From Tilletia caries (Eukaryota; Basidiomycota; Exobasidiomycetes; Tilletiales; Tilletiaceae): 64,000 nt of DNA. The stretch is from the NCBI GenBank assembly GCA_032718865.1, contig JALUTQ010000007.1, positions 1,178,001-1,242,000 of the forward strand, in the 5' to 3' direction. This document shows positions 54,054 to 64,000 of the stretch, piece by piece. Position 1 is the first letter of the stretch; each line of letters opens with the position of its first letter. The translations under genes were made by a program, and so were the position numbers. Below the pieces are notes generated by a model, which ran no database searches, was not told where the DNA came from, and saw only the letters and a list, made by a program, of their open reading frames with translations.

Positions 54054-55547
54054 TAAGGATCTTCCCGGAGTAGGCCCCGGGGTAGCATTCCCCGGAGCTC
54101 CGCGGACTCCGGGGAACGCTCTGCACGGGTACGGAGCACGGAGCGAGATTTGAGCGTTTTTTTACTAGCTTTAGAATTGCGGAGCTACTCCGCGAAGGTA
54201 TGGCTGCAATGCCCCGGAGCACGGAGTGAGTTTGCTTGCATTGCCAAAAAAGCCCCGGAGTACGGAGCAGACCCCGGAGCCCGTCGAACTCCGGGAATGG
54301 CGAAGTGAGTCACGTGATGGCCAAAACTGAGTCACGTGACCGGTTTTTGAGGGATTTCTCGGCCGAATCAGGTCGAAATACTGTGTATTTCAGCTTTTTT
54401 GGGGCAGTAAACTCTTGGAAAGAAATGATATAGACTTCTAAAGCTGCGATTGAACTGTTTCAATCAGATTTGACCTTCTCCTGAGCCCATGTTGGACTCA
54501 TTTCATGACACCCCGGAGTACCTCGGAGTCCGCGGAGCTATTTTGCGGAGCACGGAGTCCGCCTGTGAAATAAGGTTGTCCCCGGAGTTGACGCGGAGCT
54601 GGGGTTTTGCGGACTCCGTACTCCTCCGACGGAGGGCTCCGCCGGAGGCGGAGCGCGGAGCTCACTTTAGAAAAAAAATTTGATCTTTAAACAGCACGGA
54701 GTCCGCCTGGAGGACTCCGCCGGAATCTACGCGGAGCGCGGAGCCCAATCCTGGGACCACCAGCCAAAAGTACGGAGCGCGGAGCCGTCAAAATTGTGTG
54801 AAAATTCCGGCGGAATTTCCGCGAAATTCCGACGGAGCTGTGAGGTCACGTGATGGTCGAAAATAGGGGTCACGTGACCTTATTTTGGGTGCGCTCCGCC
54901 GGAATTCCGTCCAAGTTCCGCGGAAATGTGTTGAATTCCGAGAAAATAGGCATGGTCGAGACACGCGCAGGGGATAAAACAGGCGTCATCATCCGTTGAG
55001 GGCTTCAGAATAGCACTGAAGTCAATACCGCAACAATGTCGGATGGTGAATGTATAGCTCTGATTGTGTTAGAGTCACTCTGAGAGCAAATTATACCACC
55101 ACTGCGCTCCGACGGAATTCCGCGGAATTCCGAGCTCCGCATACACGGAGCACGGAGGAGCATTATGAAAACGCACAGAAAAAACGCGGAGCGCGGAGCT
55201 GGGATTTCAACTTTGGCAAAATTCCGTCGGAACGCGGAGCTGGTTTTTTTCAGCTCTGTCTTAGTCTGCGGAGGCGGAGCTCGCCTCAAAAAGTCAAAAT
55301 TCCGGCGGAATTTGGAAGTGCGGAGGCGGAGCCCTCCGCGTTACTCTGGGGACAACCTTACTGTGAAAATGTACGGAGCACGGAGTAGATTCTTGCACGC
55401 AACCGCAACTTCGACGGAGCACGGAGTGCTCGCCAGCTGATCACCAGAAATTTTGCGGAGCGCGGAGCTGGACAGAGCTCAGACGGAGCTGAGCGGAGCG
55501 TCGCCCCGGAGTCCGGGCTCCGGGGATCTACTCCGGGAAGATCCTTA
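54054..55547. mobile_element. hAT-like MITE, TAAGGATCTTCC family, with nested element
   Basis: Ends TAAGGATCTTCCCGGAGTAG with perfect inverted match. Outer flanks share CCGATTT (54047-54053 and 55551-55557), but four extra bases on the right blur the duplication. Interior matches 17591-18288 closely apart from the element inserted at 54571. Confidence 0.88.
54571..55360. mobile_element. hAT-like MITE, TAAGGTTGTCC family
   Basis: 790 bp, ends TAAGGTTGTCCCCGGAGTT and, inverted, TAAGGTTGTCCCCAGAGTA; perfect duplication CTGTGAAA (54563-54570, 55361-55368). The empty site CTGTGAAA is present once near 18103 in the sister host element. Inverted relative to 62434-63229. Confidence 0.93.
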
Positions 55548-55884
55548 CGGCCGATTTGCTGCATGCTCAGTCAGTGATGGAGGCATCTAGCATCAATGGC
55601 CGTTGGAGAACTGGCTGCCGGATCTGGTTGTGGTGGTAGCGATGCAAAACAGCCGAAGTAGCGAGCATTCGTTCGAGTTGAATGATGTCTCATTTCCCGA
55701 TTCTGGCTGGCTGTCAGCCATAATATGGGCCCCCTCATTAACACAATCTGGCCTGGTATTTTACAATGTTTTGGTCATAGACTAACCCATTGGGCCCGAG
55801 TAGCTCCATCGATGGCAGTGCCTCGTCATTGTAGTTGATTTTTTAAAACTACGTTGTCACTGTATGACTGTAGTCGTGTTTAAC

Positions 55885-56330
55885 TTACTCTGTCCATATC
55901 GATTTATCAACTGTGGCCTGTAGGATGTGGGCACCGATCAGGTACGCAATACACATGTCATATTACACCTTTGGGGAGTTCCATCTGCTCATCATCTATG
56001 TTGTGTGCAAAATCATTGTGGAGAGCCCGAAGGGTAGCGAAGCAGCCCTGCGACTTGCGAGCGAGGCGCATTGGGCGTTGGTATTAATTGAATGATTGAA
56101 AGTTCTATAGGCCATCGTTTAGGTGTGCGTGCGATCCACATTCCACATCTGAAATCCTGCGTTTTGAGAATTTGAGTTTAAGATATCCGAATCAAGCATT
56201 AATGATAAAGCAAGATCAAGGCATTCATGTTTCTTGCTACTTCTTATTGCCTGTTCATATTCCATAAAATCATGGACTCATAAAGTTTGGAGAACACTCT
56301 CGCTCAAAAGCCAGGCCGGTGGGATCAAGA
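55885..56330. repeat. dispersed repeat, copy 2
   Basis: Moderately diverged match to 23560-24035 in the same orientation, ending AAAAGCCAGGCCGGTGGGAT. Followed by CATCAT repeats near 56340. 55548-55884 holds nothing recognised. Confidence 0.65.
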
Positions 56331-56523
56331 TTCCTCATTCCTCATCATCATCATCATCATTTCTCATCCACTGAGCTCCTCCAGCCTCTTCTACACACAC
56401 TAAACTCACACTGGCCTCTTCCCTCTTTCTCAATTTCTAATCGCCCATCGCTCACTGTTCACTGGCCACTACTCCTCAGGCTCAGATTTCGACCTCGTCC
56501 TCTTACTACTCGCCAGTCGCTTG

Positions 56524-57550
56524 ATGGCCGACAACCCTCCCCCTGGAGCGGCAGGGCAGGCCCCGGATTGGCAAGCCTGGACGGACTCTATACAGTAGAA
56601 GTCTCGGTATTGGCCATCAGCTCGCCAGTCCGACCAACAAGACCGCTGGTCTCCCCGACAGCCTCGTCGGGTCGGTCCTTCGTGATTCTCAATCCAGGAG
56701 GCAGACCTCGAGTCACAAGTGCGCGTACCGGATATTCAAGCTCGGCTACATGACGCCACGGCATTCCTGCAAAGCGTTCTTCCTCCGCTGCCAATTAGAC
56801 AGATACGGCACAACCGGTTGTGGACGCAGGACACTCAACGGAACGACGGCGAAACGTGGCGGACGCACAAGGTGCGAATTCTACCGACCACGTATCACGA
56901 ACCAGACTCTCGAGGTCGAAGAGAAAGGGAGTGAGAGATAGGAAGGGTGTGTGAAGCTGGAAGCGAGAGAGAGAAGAAAGAAGAGAGAGGTCTCGTAGGT
57001 CGTGCTGAGGGACGAAAGCGAAGAGTAGAGGTGTCTGAGACACGAGGGAGGAGTGAGGAGTGGTGTCGGAAGCGGTACGACGAGGGACGCGAGAGTCGGT
57101 GAAGATCAAAGGCAAAGAAGAGGTTGAATCACTTGAAGTCTTGGAGATTGCAAGAGGGGAATGAAGAGGTGTGATAAAACGATAGTTGCTTGGGGATTCC
57201 AAGTACAGACATAGAGAAGTGGGCTGGTACTTATAGAGAGCTGGAATGCCCAAGCGGAAGGTGAGAAAGAGAAGTGTTGGGAAGGTTCGAGAAGTCAGGA
57301 TGGGGAAGAAGGCAGTAGATCTGTGTGAGGGTCGAGGCCGAGGCCTTGTTTTGTTGGGGGAAGCTAAAGAAGAAGAGAAGTCGAGCGTGAGAGATAAGGT
57401 GGCTTACGTCCGAGGACGGTGCCGAGGACGGAAGCGAAGAGGAAATGTGTCTTGGAGTCTGTGGTCTTCGGTCAGGGTCGTGACACCACGCCCCAGAAGG
57501 AAATTCCACGGCAGGCCCTTAGAACGTACAGATGGACGTATAACAGGACG
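56524..57550. other. no supported gene; possible gene starts
   Basis: A plus-strand ATG at 56524 opens MADNPPPGAAGQAPDWQAWT but stops after 24 codons. A cysteine-bearing frame lies near 56700-56940 (CKAFFLRCQLDRYGTTGCG). 56930-57450 is purine-rich (GAGAGAAGAAAG). No assignment. Confidence 0.3.
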
Positions 57551-57590
57551 CTAAACATCCTCAAGACAAGCACGGGCCGTCCCACCCGAC

Positions 57591-58287
57591 TTGACGGCGC
57601 TCCGACAACAGCGCGTCAACCGAAGCGCATTTGGAGGAGATGTCAGCATGGCCTGGGTTTTCCGCACCGCCTACAACATTCGAGAACAGGCATGCATCGA
57701 GGCATTCGAGGCCTTCGCTGAGATGCGGAAACGGTATGGAAACAGCAACCAGCTGCGGTTCCGCAAGAAACGCGCCTTGTTCGGATTGATGCGGGTCCGA
57801 GGCAACGCATGGAAGGGAAGAACTGACATCACGGAGGAGTACGGTTCAGGCGGGGTAATCAACGGTCTCAAGGACAGCGATGGACGAGCCTTTTGGAGAT
57901 ATCGATGCTGGCGAGCCCATCACAGCTACGATAGAGGGCAACATGACCATTCTGTGGGAGAACGGGGTATGGTACTCGATGGTACCTTTCCGGACGTCGC
58001 GAACACCAAGCGACGTTGCGACAGGTCCGCGCATCTGTGCTATTGGTGAGTCGGTTATTATTTCCCCCCGTGTCCCAAAGCGAAGTACGACCAAGTCATG
58101 GAGGCCGCAGCGTCTTACATGGCCCGGGCGAGGTCGGCGCCTAGGAATTGCCAGCGCCTCGCATCGGCGAAGCCTCCGACGACGCCTTCAGGGCATTACG
58201 GCAAACACCCTCCTCTTCGGCCTAAAGCGCGCAGATTGCGTACCGGCCATCGTCGACCCTGTTCCCACCTCCTCGCGCTCTAAATGA
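57591..58287 (+). pseudogene. unrecognised gene remnant
   Basis: First frame has WVFRTAYNIREQACIEAFEA, EMRKRYGNSNQLRFRKK and EEYGSGGVINGLKDSD. A shift near 57880 leads to EPFGDIDAGEPITATIEGN, MTILWENGVWYSMVPF and PRICAI, then a GTGAGT donor-like site at 58047. The good codon character in successive frames suggests a decayed or multi-exon gene. Just upstream of the Brr6-like remnant, as nothing comparable is at 31911. Confidence 0.35.
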
Positions 58288-58489
58288 AAACTAGAATCAC
58301 TTGGTAGAAAATCTGCTCACTCAGCTGACAGGCGGCATTTATCTGAATTCACTGCATATACTCGCTCCCTTGCCTCGCCGGGAGGGCTCCATCCAGTCCC
58401 GACGACCCGGCACCGGTCAACCATCCTCCGCCGACAGCGCAAGCCCAAGCCCACCAGCAAGTTCTCCCGGCTGTCCCTCCCGGCCCTTT

Positions 58490-58890
58490 CCGCCCTCTCG
58501 ACGTCCTCGATAGCCCGCCGCCGAAACCACCGTCTTCGTCATGGTCCTCGCCGTGTCCCTCCAAGCGGAATTCCGTGCTTAGGTCGCCCTCCATACCGCC
58601 CAGGCCGCACACGAACTCGAGAAGTGCCAACGGCACTACGAGGAGAACAGTTGCCTTAGGCCCGTTCTGTGAATAACAGAGCGGTGCCGGACGACGACCG
58701 CCTGCTTTCTCCACCCTGTCGCCCCCCCCCCCCCCCCTTTGACCCACATTCTCATGGGCCTCCTCGAGATGGCGGGCGGCGACCTCATCACCACCTTTGG
58801 ACAGACGGTCCTCACCGCCGCCATCATCCTTTTCAGTCTTCACCCACACCTACACCTCCGCCAGGGCCCGCGCCTCAACCGTGATCCATC
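58490..58890 (+). pseudogene. Brr6/Brl1-like membrane protein, dead copy
   Basis: Recognisable pieces of the same gene (PLTHILMGLLEMAGGDLITT, TVLTAAIILF) in shifting frames, with a TGA just before the second conserved stretch and a poly-C run near 58720-58737. Corresponds to 35572-36191 in the duplication. Confidence 0.5.
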
Positions 58891-59743
58891 CATTCCTACC
58901 CTTTTTTTCCCTTCAAGCCTTTTTCATTCAAGCGGCGTTAAAGTCTTGGTCCAGCCAACTCTTGCCATCTTTGCCTGCGGCAATCCCTAGATGGCTGGTG
59001 AGATGAGATGGGGCGATGAGCTTTGCCGGCTTGGGGAAGGTCAAGAAGATAATTGAATTGAGTTTATATTCTAGTGCCCAGTGTTAAGCTGTGAACAGCA
59101 TCGTTTCTTTGGTTGCCTCCAGACATGGGGTATTCTATTACCAAGCTGCTCTAGAATCCATCTCCATTTCTCCTGAAACACTACGGAGCGGAGATACTGG
59201 ACTGCGTTCACAGATGATGACTCGACTTATAATCTTTCCGCCCTTACACAGCGTAAGGCCTCCAGCGCGAGGGAGATCACAGCTCGACTCTGACGTGCCC
59301 CCTCCTCCTGTGTTGTCGCAGTGAAGAACCTCGAGAACAAAGAGGACGGCGAAAAAGAGAGGGAGGGGAATGAGACGGAGCAAGTTTGCCCTCTGACCTG
59401 TGAGCAAAAAGAAGGAGACCAACACACAAAACGCGACGCTTATCTGCCGCTTGCGCAAGATCTAGGAAAAGCGAAAAGCGAGCTCAGAAAATTGGCAATT
59501 AAAGTGAGGTACTGAATTAACACTGCCAGGATGGGAAGCTCAGAAATTAAGTTAATACAAAAATATATACCCCTAAGGAAAACGGCTGACAACTCCATCC
59601 CTGTGATTTCGCTACACGAACACGAGAGTGTTCCCCACATTATCGCTCGCGCTCCGTCCCTAATGTTGTCGGCAGGGCTTTTTTGTAGCGCGCTCGGGGC
59701 TCAAATATCGATTGTTTTCGACGCCGCCGCCCGCCAGCGCATC

Positions 59744-60480
59744 CAGGGCTCGGCTCCGACTGTAGTCGCACGTTTTTTTGGTATAGTCATGGTCGTAGTC
59801 GTAGGCGTTTTTTGAAAATCCGAAATAGTCATAGTCGCAAGTCTGACTATAGTGCCATAGTCGACTATATTCGCAGGCTTTTGCACAGCCAAATTTTGCA
59901 CTATAGTGTGACTATAGCCAAAATTGTAACGCCAGTGCGCCACAATAGTCAGACTTTGCGACAATAATTTTCGCACTTCAGTTGCACGTCAAGTTTCAAA
60001 CTATAAGTAGTTACAGTGCAGGTCGCCTCTCCTGGTCTAAAAATGGATATATTCAGGCTATGGTTGGACTTTCCAACAATAACAGTCTTACTATGATACA
60101 TGACTGGCTATAGTGTTTCATGGCCAATGAATGTCATAGTCTGGCTATTCACTTTAGCGGTGGCGGTCGGGCCTGCGGCTATATTCGCAACTCCAAGCTA
60201 TAGTCAGACCATGACATATATAGTGAACAGTCGGAATATAGCCGAATTGTTTGCTGCGACTGTATCCTTGACGTCCAGCTATTGAGCTATTGTCCGACTA
60301 TAGTTGCAAAATCAATTTTAGACCAGATTTCTAACGACTATGGCGACTATTGTCTTACATTTTCTGGAGCATAGTCATAGTCGTAAGTGCGACTATCAGC
60401 GGCTATGACTATAGTCGCTCATAGTGGTGTGAGGCTATAGTCGTAATAGTCGTAAAATCCCATAGTCATGCCGAGCCCTG
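59744..60480. mobile_element. hAT-like MITE, CAGGGCTCGGC family with GACTATAGTC words
   Basis: 737 bp, duplication AGCGCATC (59736-59743, 60481-60488), which is the reverse complement of GATGCGCT at 33322. This is the same insertion as 33330-34822, carried along by the segmental duplication. Confidence 0.92.
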
Positions 60481-61265
60481 AGCGCATCTGCGACCTCGTC
60501 CGCCTCGTCTGTTAAACCTTTTTGTTATTTATGATAAAAAAAGATTGAATGGACATAAAAAGGAACTTGCCGTAGCAATGTGCTTATCGATCAAATTTAA
60601 CGGTGATTGTTGAATTAAATAAATGCATGTGGATTCTAACCAAATAAATGCATGTGGATTCTAACCATTGGCGTGAGGAAAGGGCTCGGCCTCCGCTGTG
60701 GCATTAACTCTGACGGTGGCCCACCATACGTTGGGTCCGTTAAGGCGACTATTGGGGTTGTTTGCGTTGTGTGATGGCCCAAGTCCCTATCACATCTGAC
60801 ATTCGTCTCTGTCTGTGCCGTTTGTGGTCGTGTAGTTTGTGTCTGAGGGCCCAAGTCCATCTCAGGGTCATGGTTGTTGTTGTTTTGGTCTGTGTGTGTT
60901 GGTGTCACTACAGCCCGGTGGCCCAAGTCCAACTCGGGTGCAGTGGTTTGTTGTTGCTCAAGCTGTTGATGCGTGGACGTGTTGGTGAGGGGCATGGTTT
61001 TCGTTGGTGTGGACTCCGTGTATGGTGGTGTCTTGTTGGTCTTGTGGATCTGGCGATGATTCTGGAGAGGGCGACAAAGGTTGTCGTAATCCTTCCCTGA
61101 GTGAACTGATTCGTTTAGTTGCTTTTACCCTGCTCATCGAAGAGATGACTGAGTCTAGATGTGGTAGACCGCTCTCTTGGCAGCGTGGTCAAGGCCAAGT
61201 TGGAACCCGCTGCGTCTTGGAAGCAGGGGGGCTGAGAAATTTGCCGTCGGAGATCTGATCGCCTC

Positions 61266-61380
61266 GCCCAAGGGCCTACCAGTTCTGGCTCGTCCAGCCT
61301 CTCAAGTTCTTTATCTTCCTCGCCGTGGTGACAATCTATGGCTCGATCGACATTGGCGTGCATGGGATTAGAATATAGGG
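61266..61380 (+). pseudogene. C-terminal membrane exon, copy B (candidate)
   Basis: QFWLVQPLKFFIFLAVVTIY then GSIDIGVHGIRI and a stop. Three bases shorter than the copy at 32427-32528, frame kept. Weak evidence of a real coding exon. Confidence 0.3.
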
Positions 61381-61425
61381 GTATTACATGTGGGGGTGGG
61401 AGGGTTGGTGTGTGTGGGGGCGAAT

Positions 61426-61656
61426 TAGAGCAAAATATGCCCATTTTGACTGAAATTTTCAAAATAGCGACCTGCTTTTGAAAAAGGCAAGGCCCCGGAG
61501 CGCCCCGGAGTTTCGGGGAAACTCCGCACTCCGTCTGGCATTCGAGCTAGTCACTCCGTACTCCGGCGAAAAGTTAGCTCCCGGCCTTGCCGTACTCCGT
61601 ACTCCGGGGACATGACAGGCTTGCGCTCCGTACTCCTGCAGAATCCAATCAGCGGG
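61426..61656. mobile_element. truncated fragment of TAAGGATGGGC-family MITE
   Basis: Matches about 50778-51012. Both tips are missing. The left border abuts copy B of the inverted duplication; the right border abuts the pogo-like gene at a shared CAATCAGCGGGA, so the junction looks like recombination at short homology. Confidence 0.75.
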
Positions 61657-61880
61657 ACGGCGATGAGGGTGTCCTTGTCGAGATCGTTCTTGACCCAGGC
61701 CTCCGAGTGTTGACTGGCCGCAAGGATGACCATCGGTGGGATGTGGGATCCGGACGCACTAACGACCTCCACGCAGGTGACGGACTCGCGGCTGGTGCTG
61801 CTAGCAATGCGAGCCTCCCAAGATGCCAGATGGACACAGAGTAACGATCCATCGCTGTCCGCCGATCTCAATCCTAAACC

Positions 61881-63454
61881 TAAAGATGAGCACGGAGTAA
61901 GCCCCGGAGCGGCTTTGCCGGAGCGCCCCGGTTATCCGGGGCCGCACTCCGGGGGATCCGGGAGTACGGAGTGAGAATCGGGAGGTTACCTCACCGTTGC
62001 CGGAGTACGGAGCTGACGTTTAAGCATTGTAGGAAATTCCCCGAAGTACGGAGCCGACCTCTGGGCTTTGCAGAATTTCCCCGGAGTACGGAGTAAATAC
62101 CTGCGAAATGTGACGGAGTACGGAGCTGCCCCCGGAGTCGGGGGCGCTCCGGGACCTCCACATTTTTCTCATAAGGAAGGTATTTCCCCATAAATATGGA
62201 TATTTTGAGGGCATTTTGGTGTCAATTCTCAAAATTCATTTTTAGAAATCTCATCTCGCAGTCTAAATCTGACCAAAACAGCTCTTCAAGCGCTCTCAGG
62301 CTGTTCTCTCAAGCACAGCTGCTACAAGCTTGATCATCAGCATACAAATTTCTGAAATCATACCATATTTTGGGATTTGTGAGATCATCTCCCGGAGTAC
62401 GGAGCTCCCCCGAATTATCCGGGCTCCGTAGCTTAAGGTTGTCCCCGGAGTAACGCGGAGGGCTCCGCCTCCGCACTTCCAAATTCCGCCGGAATTTTGA
62501 CTTTTTGAGGCGAGCTCCGCCTCCGCAGACTAAGACAGAGCTGAAAAAACTCAGCTCCGCGTTCCGACGGAATTATACAAAAGTTGAAATCCCAGCTCCG
62601 CGCTCCGCGTTTTTTCTGTGCGTTTTTCATAATGCTCCTCCGTGCTCCGTGTATGCGGAGCTCGGAATTCCGCGGAATTCCGTCGGAGCGCAGTGGTGGT
62701 ATAATTTGCTCTCAGAATGACTCTAACACAATCAGAGCTATACATTCACCATCCGACATTGTTGCGGTATTGACTCCAGTGCTATTCTGAAGCTCTCAAC
62801 GGATGATGATGCCTGTTTTATCTCCTGCGCGTGTCTCGGCGATGCCTATTTTTCTCGGAATTCCGCACATTTCCGCGGAACTTGGACGGAATTCCGGCGG
62901 AGCGCACCCAAAAATAAGGTCACGTGACCCCTATTTTTCGACGATCACGTGACCTCACAGCTCCGACGGAATTCCGCGGAAATTCCGCCGGAATTTTTCG
63001 CACAATTTTTGACGACTCCGCGCTCCGTACTTTTTGACTAGTGGGCCCAGGATTGGGCTCCGCGCTCCGCGTAAATTCCGGCGGAGTCCTCCAGGCGGAC
63101 TCCGTGCTTTTTTAAGGTCAAAAATCTCTCAAAAGTGAGCTCCGCGCTCCGCCTCCGGCGGAGCCCTCCGTCGGAGGAGTACGGAGTCCGCAAAACCCCA
63201 GCTCCGCGTCAACTCCGGGGACAACCTTACCGTAGCTACGGAGTACGGAGTAGACTTTTTGAAACACTTCATAATTTGACGGAGCACGGAGTAAGTTTTC
63301 TCTTGTGCTCCTCATCGTGACGGAGTACGGAGTAAGATGCTGGGGTAACTCTGAAATGAGACGGAGCACGGAGCACCACAGAGAGTCAGCGGAGCGCCCC
63401 GGAGTATGGGCCCGGGAGTACGGAGCACTCCGGGGCGCTCCGGGCTCATCCTTA
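61881..63454. mobile_element. hAT-like MITE, TAAGGATGAGC family, with nested element
   Basis: Left end TAAAGATGAGCACGGAGTA, right end inverted TAAGGATGAGCCCGGAGCG; perfect duplication CCTAAACC (61873-61880, 63455-63462). Without the insert at 62434-63229 it is about 770 bp and matches 24374-25131. Confidence 0.93.
62434..63229. mobile_element. hAT-like MITE, TAAGGTTGTCC family, nested
   Basis: 796 bp, ends TAAGGTTGTCCCCGGAGT with perfect inverted match; perfect duplication CCGTAGCT (62426-62433, 63230-63237). The corresponding empty site is CCGCAGCT near 24905 in the uninterrupted sister element. Contains GGTCACGTGACC-type palindromes near 62920 and 62945. Confidence 0.94.
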
Positions 63455-64000
63455 CCTAAACCCCACCTCATCCAATGTCCATGTTCCAGACGTCGCTGGG
63501 GGTGATACCGTTCTCGTCGATGACCTTCTTGAGCTTGCAAAAGAAGGCAGAGCAGGTCGAGCGGTCGTGAATCATGCGCGTAAGCTCCTGCGCTTTCTGC
63601 TTGACGACCGCAAGCTCTGGGGGTCGGTAGAGAAAGTTTCGAACCCAGTTCTCCACAACAACGGGTGAATATCCGTGTGTACTGTGTGGCTCGCGAAGAA
63701 GCTGGTTGGCGGACGCCTCGATGAGGTTCGGGCGAGCTGACAGCTCCAGCTGGTCCAAAACGTCGATCCAGGACATGATTTCCGACTCCTGCGCGTTCGT
63801 CAGCTTGCGGTTGGTGCGGGCGCGCGTGGTCTCGCTCTCCTTGCCCTTGCAGCAACGCGTCAGGCGCTGCATATCGATGCCATATTTGCGAGCCAGAGCC
63901 AAAATGTTGACCTTGCCGACCGTACTGCACGCCTCCTCAAGTGCGCACTGGAGCTTCTCCTCGTCTTCGTGGTAGTTGGAAGGCATGTTCAGAGAAACGG

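Larger units (their letters stand above)
58470..61422 (-). repeat. inverted duplication, copy B
   Basis: Reverse-orientation counterpart of 32383-36140. It ends on the right at GGGGGCG, exactly where a truncated MITE fragment begins (61426). Lacks the nested element present in copy A and so preserves its empty site. Confidence 0.88.
61658..63986 (-). pseudogene. pogo-like transposase, split by nested MITEs
   Basis: Minus strand. 63986-63463 starts MPSNYHEDEEKLQCALEEA with an HTH (KVNILALARKYGIDMQRLTR). A CENP-B-like second HTH follows (RKLTNAQESEIMSWIDVLDQ, PVVVENWVRNFLYRPPEL), then SDVWNMD, the first catalytic D region. Then comes the MITE 61881-63454. After it 61872-61658 continues IEIGGQRWIVTLCVHLASWE, SGSHIPPMVILAASQHSEAW and IAVPLIG, where a MITE fragment truncates it. 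Near the junction seven bases (about GACATTG) seem added before GATGAGGTGGGGTTT, which otherwise would read DEVGF as expected, so the frame is also shifted. The second and third acidic residues are absent. Confidence 0.75.

Overview
The window looks like a transposon-packed accessory region of a fungal nuclear genome, most likely a basidiomycete. The reasons are short introns (75-90 nt, GTGAGT-like donors), a gene of the cysteine-cluster type that accompanies KDZ transposons in mushroom-type fungi, Ty1/copia and Ty3/gypsy retrotransposons, a Zn2Cys6-type cluster, and hAT and pogo transposase remnants. There is no bacterial operon structure, rRNA or CRISPR array. Taxonomy is inferred from content only.

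Layout. 1-11332: two nearly identical copia elements in tandem, joined through one shared LTR, the second ending inside a KDZ-associated gene (11333-12994). 13032-23225, minus strand: a five-exon host gene of unknown function split by an 8.5-kb gypsy element (13295-21774, target duplication AGTTT). The gypsy element itself carries a 698-bp hAT-like MITE in pol. 23226-31700: dispersed repeats, a hAT-like MITE, a dead pogo-like transposase, a cluster of four ACGCGT boxes ahead of a decayed gene, and a zinc-finger gene broken by a nested MITE pair. 31911-36191: Brr6/Brl1-like membrane protein genes at both ends of a block (32383 to about 36140). The block recurs inverted at about 58470-61422. 36315-38103: a degenerate MITE and two gene remnants. 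40714-45444: a nearly perfect 4.7-kb palindrome whose arms each carry a broken Zn2Cys6/coiled-coil gene. 45785-49180, minus: a hAT transposase pseudogene into which a MITE nest has been inserted. 50374-55547: more MITEs, one splitting a host gene in frame. 61658-63986, minus: a pogo-like transposase split by a MITE that holds another MITE.

The main theme is a bloom of small non-autonomous DNA elements. Thirteen have perfect 8-bp target duplications readable here, and several have empty sites in the same window. Their tips fall into two groups (TAAGGWTS... and CARRGCTCGGC...), as expected for hAT. Their interiors differ by family and are built almost wholly from one short near-palindromic word repeated many times: CCGGAGTACGGAG, GACTATAGTC, GTCATATGAC, TAGTAACTA or AAGTTAACTT. 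This word-array design is the most unusual thing in the window. Many host reading frames rejoin exactly when an element and one target duplication are removed, so the insertions look recent relative to gene decay.
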